Source: Planctomycetaceae bacterium
Lineage (GTDB): Bacteria > Planctomycetota > Planctomycetia > Pirellulales > Pirellulaceae
Length of the DNA stretch: 64,000 nt
Direction: 5' to 3'
Assembly (NCBI GenBank): GCA_002726245.1
Contig: PBSM01000033.1
Span: forward strand, 1-64,000
Each line of letters opens with the position of its first letter. The first letter of the stretch is position 1. Shown here piece by piece: positions 8,153 to 16,927 of this stretch. The notes below the pieces were generated by a model. That model searched no databases. It saw only the letters and a program-made list of their open reading frames with translations, and had not been told where the DNA came from. A program made the translations under genes and the position numbers.

Positions 8153-10264
8153 ATGTCAGAGAACTCGCCAGCCCCGTTGCATCTGATTCCCGACGCGCCG
8201 ATCGCCAATGCCAGCTTCGACCAACTCGATCGGATGGCGTTTGTGCGCTCGTTCGCCGAAGCGATTCGAGCGGCGCAAGGTACGGACTCGGTCGTGTTGG
8301 CGCTGGCGGGGCCCTGGGGGAGCGGAAAAAGCAGCCTGCTGAACTTGGTTGCTGGTGAGTTGGAAGGGACTGCCGAACCACCACTGCTTGTGATCCGGTT
8401 CAACCCGTGGTGGTTTTCAGGGACCGGACGGCTCGTGCCGGCGTTCCTTCAGCAGTTGGGCGCCGCCGTTAGTCGCCCACCGGTGAAAGAGACTTTGGGC
8501 TCGGCCACGGTGTGCCTCGACCGTCTTGCAAGTGCCATCGCCGCGCCCGGCAGCCAAGAGCTTTCGGCTGATCCTGCAACACGCGACGTCGAGATGATTC
8601 GAGACGAGTTGAACTCGATCTTCCGAAACTCCGATCGTCGCGTCCTCGTATTCATGGACGACATCGATCGACTAACGCCCGACGAAATGACGCAACTGCT
8701 GTTGATCGTCCGCGCTGTCGCGGACTTTGCGAACACGACATACGTGTTGTCGTTCGACTACGACGTCGTTGTCGAAGCGATCGCGAACAAGCTGGGCGTC
8801 GATGGACGCACCTACCTCGAGAAGGTCGTTCAATTACAGATTGACGTGCCGCTGCCAGGACGGATGACGCTGGAGCGAATGGTCATCGGACAATTGGAAG
8901 TGATCGATCCGACAGCCAAGAGCCTCGACAGCGAGACCCAAAGGCACTTTCGGATCTTGTTCAAGGGTGGCATCAAGCATTTCCTGGCGACGCCACGCGC
9001 TTGTACCCGGTTGTTGAATGTCCTGCGACTCACCTACCCCACGTTAGCCGGGCAAGTCTACTTCCCGGACATGTTGGGGATCTGCTGCTTGATGTCGTTT
9101 TCTTCGCAGGCAGTCCAAGCAATTCGCTCGTTCAGCGAGGCGTTTGTCGGCCACTGCCAGGTGAAGGGGCAAGGCTGGTTGGACTTGCGAGAGTTTCACG
9201 AAGCGTGGCTCGCCCATGTCACGAAGCGAGATCGTGCGGCGGTCGGAGCGATCGTGCGTTCCTTGTTTCCGAAGGTCGCCTGGGCGCTGAATGGACCAAT
9301 GCACGGCGAGGAGTATGTAGAGACCTGGCATAGACAGCAACGTATCTGTTCGGTAAAGCACTTTGACAGTTATTTTCGGCTGGGACTGAGCGCCAGCGAA
9401 GCGGCCGAGCATCAGTGGCGAAAAATGGTTGAGTCGATCGACGATGCCGCGGAGTTTGCTCGGGCTCTACAACACTTCGGTCCTCTTGACAGCGGAAACG
9501 ACTCGGGCGGTGTGGGCGAATTGCTGCACCAAGCTTCCGATTTTGTGAACGAACAGGCGACTCCCGAACAGGCGCACAACCTGTTCTGCGCGATCATGCG
9601 TCGTGGGGATCAAATCTCCTCGGCGAAAGATGATGGCCCGGAGTATCGCTTGCAGATCGATCCCATCCACTGGGTCGTTTGGGTGCTCATCGACTGCCTG
9701 CTGCGCATCGAAGATCCATCGAAACGGCTTGCCGTTCTGGCCGCTTCCGTGTCGGACGATGCTGGGTTGTTGACAGCCGCAGAGTTGCTCGACGCCTTGG
9801 ACTACCGATCGGACATCCTGGCGGACGGCACCGACGCTCCGACCGCCGAGGCCAACACGGCTAAGCTGCTGAAGGTGCTCAAGATCCTCGACAAACGAAT
9901 TCAGGAAGCCAGCCAGAACGGCGAGTTGGCGGAGCATACTCAGTTCATGAAAGTCGTGCAGAAGTGGCGGCAGTTTGGGCGGAAGACCAAGTCTCGGAAT
10001 TGGGTTCGTGCCGCGTGCAAAGATGACGAGCGCTTCGTCGATGCCTTGCAGCAGGTTCGGTCGGGCGCGGGCGGCGACGGCGGGCTTGAACCACTGCCGA
10101 TTGACTTGCTTGTCGAGCTTTTCGATCGCGACGAAATGCTAACGCGCAGCGAACGTCTGCAGCGTGAGCCGCCCGATTGGCTTTCACCAGACGGCGCAAT
10201 CACACTTGAACTGCTTGTCGCGTTGCTCAAGCAACAGGCGGAAAACTCTGACGCAAGTAAGTGA
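8153..10264 (+). CDS. KAP family P-loop NTPase
   Basis: A 703-residue P-loop NTPase of the KAP family (STAND-like AAA+ relatives found in bacteria, phages and animals). The N-terminal domain holds Walker A GPWGSGKSS (residues 53-61), the FNPWWFSG signature (83-90) and Walker B VFMDDIDRL (about 166-174). These are followed by VLSFDYDVVVEAI and YLEKVVQLQIDVPLP, typical of KAP. I saw no clear membrane segments in the NTPase domain, which some KAP proteins have. The C-terminal half is helical and not recognised. The gene is alone: a MITE-like element lies upstream and a convergent amidohydrolase downstream. Related proteins have been linked to phage exclusion, but nothing here proves a defence role. 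Confidence 0.88.
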   Translation: MSENSPAPLHLIPDAPIANASFDQLDRMAFVRSFAEAIRAAQGTDSVVLALAGPWGSGKSSLLNLVAGELEGTAEPPLLVIRFNPWWFSGTGRLVPAFLQQLGAAVSRPPVKETLGSATVCLDRLASAIAAPGSQELSADPATRDVEMIRDELNSIFRNSDRRVLVFMDDIDRLTPDEMTQLLLIVRAVADFANTTYVLSFDYDVVVEAIANKLGVDGRTYLEKVVQLQIDVPLPGRMTLERMVIGQLEVIDPTAKSLDSETQRHFRILFKGGIKHFLATPRACTRLLNVLRLTYPTLAGQVYFPDMLGICCLMSFSSQAVQAIRSFSEAFVGHCQVKGQGWLDLREFHEAWLAHVTKRDRAAVGAIVRSLFPKVAWALNGPMHGEEYVETWHRQQRICSVKHFDSYFRLGLSASEAAEHQWRKMVESIDDAAEFARALQHFGPLDSGNDSGGVGELLHQASDFVNEQATPEQAHNLFCAIMRRGDQISSAKDDGPEYRLQIDPIHWVVWVLIDCLLRIEDPSKRLAVLAASVSDDAGLLTAAELLDALDYRSDILADGTDAPTAEANTAKLLKVLKILDKRIQEASQNGELAEHTQFMKVVQKWRQFGRKTKSRNWVRAACKDDERFVDALQQVRSGAGGDGGLEPLPIDLLVELFDRDEMLTRSERLQREPPDWLSPDGAITLELLVALLKQQAENSDASK

Positions 10265-10378
10265 CGGGGTGCCTCCAGCAACTGGATACTGGCCGAGTCT
10301 TGATGCACGAGTGAAGTACCTCGTCGTGTCAGCCTTCGATGTGGCGAGACCGCCTACGGCTCGCGGCGCTCGCGGGTA

Positions 10379-11716
10379 TCACTTCGTTCCATCAAACAGT
10401 TCTGTCTTGAAGACAGATGTCTGACGTTCCAGGTACTCTTCCTTCGTCATCGCCGGATTGTGCTCGCTGAGAATTCTTCGAGCCTTGGCAGCATCGTCGC
10501 TGAGCAAATCAACGGCCATCATGGCGAGCGTCTTCGCGGGAGTGACGTAGCCGTTCTCGTGATCGGCGATGCACCAATCGATCTGGTGATGAGCTCCGAC
10601 AGCGCCTGTCATCATCGGGTGCAGTACCGGCATCATTTGACTGAGATCGCCGGCATCGGTCGAGCCTCCGCCGTGTGGATGATCGCGATAGTTGTCTTTA
10701 CCCAGGAGTGGCCCCGCAGCGTCACGAAAGATCTCAGCTAGGCCTGGATCGTTACGGAGCGGAAGGTTTCCCGGCACGGTTTCGATTTCGACCTGGCATC
10801 CCATGGCCATGGCGGCACCGCGAAGTGCACGATCGACTTTCTGCGCAGCATCGACAATTGCGTCGGGCGTCTTCGCGCGAACGTATGTCTCCATGCAGAC
10901 TTCGGCCGGAATAATGTTCACGAGGTCACCACCTTTCGTAATGATGGGATGCACGCGGACGCAATCCTGATCACGAAACGTCTCGCGTTGCGCATTGATC
11001 GCACTCAAAGCGAGCTGTGCCGCGTAGAGGGCGTTGATCCCACGCTCGGGAAATCCGCCCGCATGAGACGCTTTCCCGAGGAAACGAATGTTCTTTGCGA
11101 GGAAGCCGTTTGACGAAGGTGCAAGCCCCATGCTGCCTTCGTTGACGTCAGGGCTTGTCGAGTGAATCATCACTGCCATGTCGATATCGTCAAAGTGACC
11201 GAGCTTGATGAGCTCTTGCTTGCCTGTCAGAAACGAAGTTTTTCTTTCCTTCACCAATCCGATCCGATAACTGATCTCGACGTACTCTTCCGCTGGCACG
11301 GCAAAGAACACGATATTCCCCGACAGATGTTCCGCGACGTCCGTGTCCGAAAGCCCCATCGCCGCCCCCATCAATCCCGCGATTTGCGCGTTGTGCCCGC
11401 AAGCATGCGCCGCACCGGATACTGGGTCGGCTCGGGGATGATCGGGGACTTGCAGTGCGTCTAACTCACCCATCAATGCGATCGTCGGGCCCGCCTTCGC
11501 GCCTCGCAGCACGGCTTTCACTCCTGTCAACGCGAGTCCGTCTTCGAACATCAAGCCCGCTTGCTCGAAGGTCTGCTTCACGCGTTCAGCGGTTTGCGTT
11601 TCCTTGAATCCCAACTCTGGCGCATCCATGATCGATTCGCCGATGTTGATGATGTCGTTCCGCCGCCGATCGATCGCTTCGCAGATCTGTTGTTTTCGCG
11701 TTTTAGGATCAGTCAT
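10379..11716 (-). CDS. M20 family amidohydrolase (aminobenzoyl-glutamate hydrolase-like)
   Basis: A 445-residue metallo-amidohydrolase of the M20 family, close in form to AbgB and indole-3-acetyl-amino-acid hydrolases, which split an amide bond with two bound metals. Ligand motif HACGHNAQ places His104, Cys106 and His108. PAEEYVE gives the catalytic Glu pair at 143-144. A dimerisation domain follows (SHAGGFPERGINALYAAQLA). DAGDLSQMMP and MTGAVGAHHQIDW near the end are also typical. The ATG at 11716 (MTDPKTRK) fits the family; the 39-residue extension of the open frame does not look coding. No signal peptide, so cytoplasmic. The substrate may be an N-acyl or p-aminobenzoyl amino acid. Confidence 0.88.
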   Translation of the reverse strand: MTDPKTRKQQICEAIDRRRNDIINIGESIMDAPELGFKETQTAERVKQTFEQAGLMFEDGLALTGVKAVLRGAKAGPTIALMGELDALQVPDHPRADPVSGAAHACGHNAQIAGLMGAAMGLSDTDVAEHLSGNIVFFAVPAEEYVEISYRIGLVKERKTSFLTGKQELIKLGHFDDIDMAVMIHSTSPDVNEGSMGLAPSSNGFLAKNIRFLGKASHAGGFPERGINALYAAQLALSAINAQRETFRDQDCVRVHPIITKGGDLVNIIPAEVCMETYVRAKTPDAIVDAAQKVDRALRGAAMAMGCQVEIETVPGNLPLRNDPGLAEIFRDAAGPLLGKDNYRDHPHGGGSTDAGDLSQMMPVLHPMMTGAVGAHHQIDWCIADHENGYVTPAKTLAMMAVDLLSDDAAKARRILSEHNPAMTKEEYLERQTSVFKTELFDGTK

Positions 11717-12296
11717 AGTCTTCACATCCTGTCGTCGTGTGTTTCCCGTAGCGATCAGAGTCCTCGCGTTGGCGGAAGCAATACCTCGTAAAATATAGCC
11801 GAGATCTTTGCCTGCGGCGCGTGAGATCACCATCGGCTAGTGGTACATTTTTACAGTTAGACGACTCGCCGAGTCGTCAATTCACGTCTCGGAGAGACGT
11901 GCAACAGTGAAACTGTACACTACCCACCATCGATTTCTCCCCGTGCGTACGTGCGAGTGTCCGCGGGCGCACGAGCAACTCCGTACCGTTGGTGTGACGG
12001 CCTCTTTCAAGAATGTCTCCAGCTTCGGCGTCATGTCTTGGTGTCTTTAGTTGGAAAGCGCCGCTTTGGCTCAAGGCTCAATGCGAGCGTGGTGAAGTCC
12101 CTGACAGTTCTTCGTTTACTTTAACCCGTGGCCGGAGGCCAGGTAGCATGGCAACGCCACCCTAGCCTTCGGCCACGGGTTAAACAACTCGTGGCGCTGT
12201 CCGATTAGAATGCGGGACGGGAAAGTGGACGTATTTGGAGCGAGGGCTTATGTTACCGCGATATGGATTGTAATTCTCTGCATCCGAAAGCAGACG
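11717..12296. repeat. Divergent intergenic region with palindromic repeats
   Basis: No gene is supported in these 580 bases. Two adjacent hairpins lie near 11859-11900: GACGACTCG-C-CGAGTCGTC, and CACGTCTC facing GAGACGTG. A longer palindrome lies at 12121-12183, where TTAACCCGTGGCCG (12121-12134) is exactly complementary to 12170-12183. Upstream in-frame starts of the following gene read through part of this region. Promoters for the flanking divergent genes must lie here but none could be named. Confidence 0.6.
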
Positions 12297-13919
12297 ATGG
12301 CCATGATGACAACTCGCCGCAAGTTTTTGTTGGGCTTGGCAGCCGGAAGTGCTCGCTTGGGAATCGGCTGGGGCGGGGCGCGTGACCTGCAGGCGGGCGA
12401 AGCGACTGCTCTCGATGCGGCCAGGAGACAAGCGGCCCATCGAAGGCGACGCGTCGTTTTCAACAACGACGGCGACGACATTTGGGCTGCGGGGGCGGAC
12501 ACAGCCGAGCGATTCCTGGCGGCTCGCCATACTCCGCTCGTCGGTACGCAGGTGGACAGCATCTACTACTGCACGACGCAGTCGTTTAATTACTTCACAC
12601 ACCAGACGAAGGTGGCCGAGGTCTTCACTTCGAGGGGGGGCCAGTTCGCCAACAACAACCTCGCGAAGTTCCTGGAGCAGGGCACGGATGGATTGCGAAT
12701 GTCGAACGCGTTCGCGCGCAAACATGGAATGGAGAGCGTCTGGACCTTGAGGATGAACGACATCCACGATGCCTGGACACCTGAATTCCGCCCGAAGTGG
12801 AAGCAAGACGATCCGACTCGCATCATATCGACTCTCGATCAGTCGAAGAACTTCCAGGACCGGCGGCGACTGTGGAGCTTGGTTGACTTTGAGCACCCGG
12901 ACGTTCAACCGCGGTTGCTTGAGATCATCGAGGAAGTCCTTGTCGGCTACGACCTCGACGGCGTTGAACTCGATTTCCTGAGAGCCCCCTTCTACTTCCG
13001 AAGCAGCTACCAGGGCCAGCTCGCGACCGATGCGCAAATCGGCACACTCACGACACTCGTGCGGGCCATCCGCGAACTGGTCCTCCGCGAAAGCCAGCGG
13101 CAGGGCAAACCTTTCTTACTTTCCGTGCGTGTGCCATCGACGCGAGCCCTAGGTCGAAAGATCGGCATCGACGTGGCGGTTTGGCTGCAGGAGAAGCTGG
13201 TTGATGTCATGGCGCTCGGTGGCGGCTACATCACGTTCGACGTGCCGATCAAGCAACTCATCGATCTCGCGCACGAACACGATGTGCCGGTCTATCCGTG
13301 CCTCAGTCAATCAGGGCTGATGTATCGGTCGCCTCGTGGCAAGAACGCGAAGCAACCTCCCGAAGCTTGGTTCGGCGCGGCAAATCGTTTATGGCACGAT
13401 GGTGCTGATGGAATCTACACCTTCAACCTGTTTCCTGGGCCGGGTAGCAAGTCCGACCGCGAGTACGCTCGCCAAGTGCTCAGTACGATTGGTTCGCGCG
13501 AGCAACTGGCCAAATCAAGCATCATGTACGCCGTCTCCGATGCTGGCTGGTGGATGCCGGCTCACTATTGGGCGAAAGACGCTGCTGACTTCTCTGCCGC
13601 GCTGCCGTTACGACTGAAGGCGAACGAATACGAACGAACCTCGCTCTACGTGCCGGAAGAGTTGCGCGGGGCTGGCTTCGACGTGACGGCGGAATTGCGA
13701 GTCGATTTCACCGGGCTGACGGCCGACAGTGCTCCCGAGATTCTCTTTGGCTCCGCGAACTTCGGTCCCACCCCCAAAGGCGAGCAGATCACCGACATCC
13801 GCCGCTATGTCTGCAAGGTTCCGGTCCAGTCGATCGCGCAAGGCGCGAACCGCGTGATGGTCAAGACGCAGGAGCGTGGAGCGAAGTTGGCCGGTGCCGA
13901 GTTGTGGATTCACCGGTAA
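12297..13919 (+). CDS. Tat-exported glycoside hydrolase-like protein
   Basis: A protein of about 540 residues with a twin-arginine leader (TTRRKFLLGLAAGSARLG). The main part resembles the TIM-barrel glycoside-hydrolase-like families (GHL10/DUF4015 kind). A segment RVVFNNDGDDIW opens the barrel. DLDGVELDFLRAPFYF (about residue 220) carries the acidic pair of the GVELDF signature. LLSVRVPSTRALGRKIGIDVAVWLQ and DGIYTFNLFPGPGS are also typical. A C-terminal beta-sandwich-like region follows. The start is uncertain among three close ATGs at 12297, 12303 and 12306; all give the same leader. The substrate is unknown. The convergent PQQ-propeller gene ends six bases beyond its stop. Confidence 0.75.
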   Translation: MAMMTTRRKFLLGLAAGSARLGIGWGGARDLQAGEATALDAARRQAAHRRRRVVFNNDGDDIWAAGADTAERFLAARHTPLVGTQVDSIYYCTTQSFNYFTHQTKVAEVFTSRGGQFANNNLAKFLEQGTDGLRMSNAFARKHGMESVWTLRMNDIHDAWTPEFRPKWKQDDPTRIISTLDQSKNFQDRRRLWSLVDFEHPDVQPRLLEIIEEVLVGYDLDGVELDFLRAPFYFRSSYQGQLATDAQIGTLTTLVRAIRELVLRESQRQGKPFLLSVRVPSTRALGRKIGIDVAVWLQEKLVDVMALGGGYITFDVPIKQLIDLAHEHDVPVYPCLSQSGLMYRSPRGKNAKQPPEAWFGAANRLWHDGADGIYTFNLFPGPGSKSDREYARQVLSTIGSREQLAKSSIMYAVSDAGWWMPAHYWAKDAADFSAALPLRLKANEYERTSLYVPEELRGAGFDVTAELRVDFTGLTADSAPEILFGSANFGPTPKGEQITDIRRYVCKVPVQSIAQGANRVMVKTQERGAKLAGAELWIHR

Positions 13920-13924
13920 CGAGT

Positions 13925-15286
13925 TCACAACCTGAAGCACTTCACATTGCCATCCCGATCCTTGCAGTACAGCTTCGCGTCGGAGAGGACAATGTGGGGC
14001 CAGGCGTCGCTGGCGAAGAGGTGCCGCTTGCGTGCCAACTCTTTATAGCCGGCAGGCTCACGATGTGCAGATTCGACAAGTACCAGTTCACCTCGATCCG
14101 CCCAAATAACAAGCCGATCGTCCGAGGTCGCCAACAGAGAACCTGTATCCCCAAATCGACCGCCACGCCAGATTGGTTTGCCCGTCTCGAAATCCAAACA
14201 GTACACGCCCCGCCAGCACCAGTAGACGTAGCCTTTGTGAACGATCGGAGAACAGACGCCGGAAGCGTAGGGCTGCTTCCAAATCAGCTCGGCGCCTTCA
14301 GCCGTGATGTCGAGGCGGCAGATCGAATACTGGTTGTACTCGGATGTGATCACAACCGAGTTACCCGCGACTGCCGGCGTTGCGATACTGTTAGCGAAAT
14401 CCGTCACCCAGGGGAACTCGGCCAGCGTTTCACCTTCATGCCCCTTGTCCAATCTCGCAACGAGCAGATTACGAATTGTCAACACGGCAACACAAGGGAT
14501 GTTTTCGATAACAAGCGGAACGAGCCCTCCCGTGTGACCTGCCGGATCCTTCGATTGTGATGTCCAGACTTGCTCGCCGGTGCGTTTCGCGAAGGCGATT
14601 AAGTTACCCTTGTCGTCTCCGACTTCCGCGATCACCCATTCGCTATGGATCAGCGGCGAGGCGGTATAACCATAGTCTCGTAGCCGGCGACTTCCTACCA
14701 GCGGTCTCTGAGGAACAACGAACTTATCGTAGAAATTGAGTCCCCAGACTCGCTGACCATCCTGGCCCGCATCCCAACAATTCAAATGGCCGTCGGTACT
14801 AAGCGTGAAAAGGTAGCCAGTCTCTCGATCGAAGACGGGACTGGCGGAAGGCCCAGAATACAGTCCCTTGTCGCCTTCGCTCCTTCGACCGTACATCGGA
14901 CAAGCATACGACTGCTTCCATATCTCGCGCCCTGTTGCCGTGTCGAAGCAGCGTACGTAGTCGTGTTCGTCGTTCCATCCGGTGGTGTAAAGGCGGCCGT
15001 CCACGACGATTGGCGCGCTTCCGCCTGCGCCGACTCGAATCGTCCACTCTGCCTCGCCAGGCGGCCAGCTACCGCGAGCCCAGCCCGAATCCTCGTCGAT
15101 GATACCCCTGCGACTGGGGCCCCTCCATTGCGGCCAGTCATCTGATTGCACAGTGCGGACCGCAAGCAGAACCAACGCAAGGACGATGACTTTGCGGAGC
15201 CCGGTCCGTCTGGGGAGGTCACGCTTACGTGGTTTCCGAAGTGATTCGTACGAATTCTCGCTCGCCTTGTCCCGCTCACCACTCAT
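13925..15286 (-). CDS. PQQ-like beta-propeller repeat protein
   Basis: A 453-residue protein with a basic N-terminus and a hydrophobic segment (VIVLALVLLAVRTVQS, about 33-48) acting as signal or anchor. DWPQWRGPSRRG follows, the hallmark of planctomycete BamB/PQQ-like propellers. Repeats of the form DxxTGxxxW are visible (FDTATGREIWKQSY, FAKRTGEQVW, LDFETGKPIW). The fold is an eight-bladed propeller; bound quinone is not implied. It lies 62 bases after the DUF3999 gene on the same strand and may be co-transcribed. Many such proteins are periplasmic and accompany sulfatase and DUF1501 genes. Its reaction or partner is not known. Confidence 0.85.
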   Translation of the reverse strand: MSGERDKASENSYESLRKPRKRDLPRRTGLRKVIVLALVLLAVRTVQSDDWPQWRGPSRRGIIDEDSGWARGSWPPGEAEWTIRVGAGGSAPIVVDGRLYTTGWNDEHDYVRCFDTATGREIWKQSYACPMYGRRSEGDKGLYSGPSASPVFDRETGYLFTLSTDGHLNCWDAGQDGQRVWGLNFYDKFVVPQRPLVGSRRLRDYGYTASPLIHSEWVIAEVGDDKGNLIAFAKRTGEQVWTSQSKDPAGHTGGLVPLVIENIPCVAVLTIRNLLVARLDKGHEGETLAEFPWVTDFANSIATPAVAGNSVVITSEYNQYSICRLDITAEGAELIWKQPYASGVCSPIVHKGYVYWCWRGVYCLDFETGKPIWRGGRFGDTGSLLATSDDRLVIWADRGELVLVESAHREPAGYKELARKRHLFASDAWPHIVLSDAKLYCKDRDGNVKCFRL

Positions 15287-15348
15287 CCCGACATCTTACC
15301 AATCCCCCCGATTCGAAGTCCAGAAAAGCCGCTGACGTGCGATCTGCG

Positions 15349-16545
15349 TCACACAGCGCTTTCCACGGCGGTGTCGTGCGCGGCGATCGCGGCTCGCGAG
15401 AGGCTCGTGGCAACGGCGGCGAGGACCAGGCAAGCCAGACCGAGGACGAGATAGACCATCCACGGCCAGCGTTCGGTAAAGGGAAGTGGTTCCGGCTCGT
15501 AAATAGGATTTGATTTGCGACTCCCGATCGCCGCGCGATCCGGCGCCGGCTCGAGCTTCTGCGCCAGATTTCGTGCGAAATCATAGCTCGGATCTTCGGC
15601 TTCCGCGTTGCCAAAGTACAGCTTAAAGGACTCAGATCCTTGCGGTGTCGTGAAGACAACTTGTCGCGCATCCGCCGCGAATTGGACTTGTTCGACTTGC
15701 AGCGGCGGATTTCGGTTGTCGGTCACAAGTAACCGCAACCGCGCCGCGCGCGTTTCAGAAAACTTGACGCGCATCGGCTCCAACGGCTCTCCCGCTCGCC
15801 GACGCAAAACGCCGCGCGCCACCGACGTAAACGGCCTTCCGGAGTCCACTGGGCCACCCGCCTCGGGGTTGAAGTTGCGGACGAACTCGGCGTCGGCGAT
15901 CTGCACCTCGATACTCGACACCGGAGTCTGATCACCACCAAGTTCGAAATCCCAACGCGAGCCAGGCCCAGCGTCGGTCCGCACCGCTTCTCGTTTTCCG
16001 ATGGTCGCGTCCAGCGTTAGCTTCTCGCCGGGGATCTCAACGGTGCGCAGGATCTTCACGTCCCCAATCGGGACTGCTTCGTCGTCAACAATCGGATCGC
16101 GGTGAAGTTTGATCCGCAGGTAGCGAAAGCGGCTCAACGGGTATTCGATCGTGTCGTCGTGCACAACCTCGCCACCACGGCGGAAGTCGATCAAGAGCAC
16201 GTCGCGCAGCAGTCGCCACTGGTTGCCGTCGTCACTCCCTTCAAGTTCAATCCGGCGGCGATAATTGCGGCCGAGAAGATCGACTTCCAAGGCATTGTGT
16301 TCCAGTGAACCCGCCCCAAGATCAAGCGTCAGTTCGCTCGATCGATCCGGACCGTCCGTGTGATTGAATTCGCGAGTGGTGTCCAGCGGTTGCCTCTCCG
16401 AACGACTGCTGCGAACCCGCAACGCGTAGGGCACTTCCTGGCCTGCCTCGGTATAGACCCGCAGGTCATGCAAATCGTAACGCGCCCCGTCGAAGATCTG
16501 CGATACCGCGATCGTTGCCCAGTATGGCGGAGGAGTGACCAGCAC
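15349..16545 (-). CDS. DUF3999 family protein, N-terminally truncated
   Basis: A reading frame of up to 398 residues that resembles DUF3999 membrane-anchored proteins. It has beta-rich sugar-binding-like domains (YDLHDLRVYTEAGQEVPYAL; GNQWRLLRDVLLIDF; FRYLRIKL). At the end comes one membrane segment (PWMVYLVLGLACLVLAAVAT), as in the family. It lacks the signal peptide expected at the N-terminus: the frame opens at a GTG immediately next to the 5' end of a truncated DUF1553 remnant on the other strand. A rearrangement has probably removed the true start. It may therefore be non-functional, or exported poorly. It is followed by the PQQ-propeller gene. Confidence 0.75.
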   Translation of the reverse strand: MLVTPPPYWATIAVSQIFDGARYDLHDLRVYTEAGQEVPYALRVRSSRSERQPLDTTREFNHTDGPDRSSELTLDLGAGSLEHNALEVDLLGRNYRRRIELEGSDDGNQWRLLRDVLLIDFRRGGEVVHDDTIEYPLSRFRYLRIKLHRDPIVDDEAVPIGDVKILRTVEIPGEKLTLDATIGKREAVRTDAGPGSRWDFELGGDQTPVSSIEVQIADAEFVRNFNPEAGGPVDSGRPFTSVARGVLRRRAGEPLEPMRVKFSETRAARLRLLVTDNRNPPLQVEQVQFAADARQVVFTTPQGSESFKLYFGNAEAEDPSYDFARNLAQKLEPAPDRAAIGSRKSNPIYEPEPLPFTERWPWMVYLVLGLACLVLAAVATSLSRAAIAAHDTAVESAV

Positions 16546-16550
16546 TCAGG

Positions 16551-16897
16551 TCCTCATACGCGATGAAGATCTTCGGCCGTCCCGATCGGGAAAAGACCTG
16601 CGATTGTGAACGCTCCAACGAGCCCTCCGTGCGCAGGCGTTGTATCTCATTAACGACCAGGAAGTACTTGCCAAACTGAACGATTCCAACGGCAGGTTGC
16701 CGCATTTGTTGAAGACGATCTCCGATGACCGGGAGTTGATCACCGAATTGTACCTTGCCGCGCTGTCTCGATTTCCTTCGGAGAAGGAGTTGGAACTGCA
16801 ACTCAAGTATGTAGAGAAAGCCACGAACCGGGAAAGTGGTATGAAAGACGTCTTGTGGACGCTTCTCAACGTCCGCGAGTTTATTTTCAACCATTGA
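16551..16897 (+). pseudogene. DUF1553 protein remnant, 5'-truncated and frameshifted
   Basis: The region encodes the last about 115 residues of a DUF1549/DUF1553 protein, split between two frames. Frame one, from about 16551, reads YAMKIFGRPDREKTCDCERS then NEPSV, a highly typical DUF1553 motif. It ends near 16630. Frame two continues with AQALYLINDQEVLAKLNDSN and runs to the usual end LLNVREFIFNH at 16897. Adding one base after GTG at 16628-16632 (giving GTGCCG) joins the two as SVPQALYLIND. The heme and DUF1549 parts are absent. It is directly followed by an intact DUF1501 gene, its normal partner. Confidence 0.88.
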
Positions 16898-16927
16898 GCC
16901 AATCACTTTCCTTTGAAAGGAAGAACA

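Noticed and set aside
8153-10264. KAP gene as part of a defence island
   Set aside because: No nuclease, methyltransferase, toxin or other defence gene adjoins it, so only the gene itself is reported.
12180-13037. 285-codon open frame on the minus strand
   Set aside because: Antisense of the Tat-exported glycosidase-like gene; the sense strand has the leader and barrel motifs.
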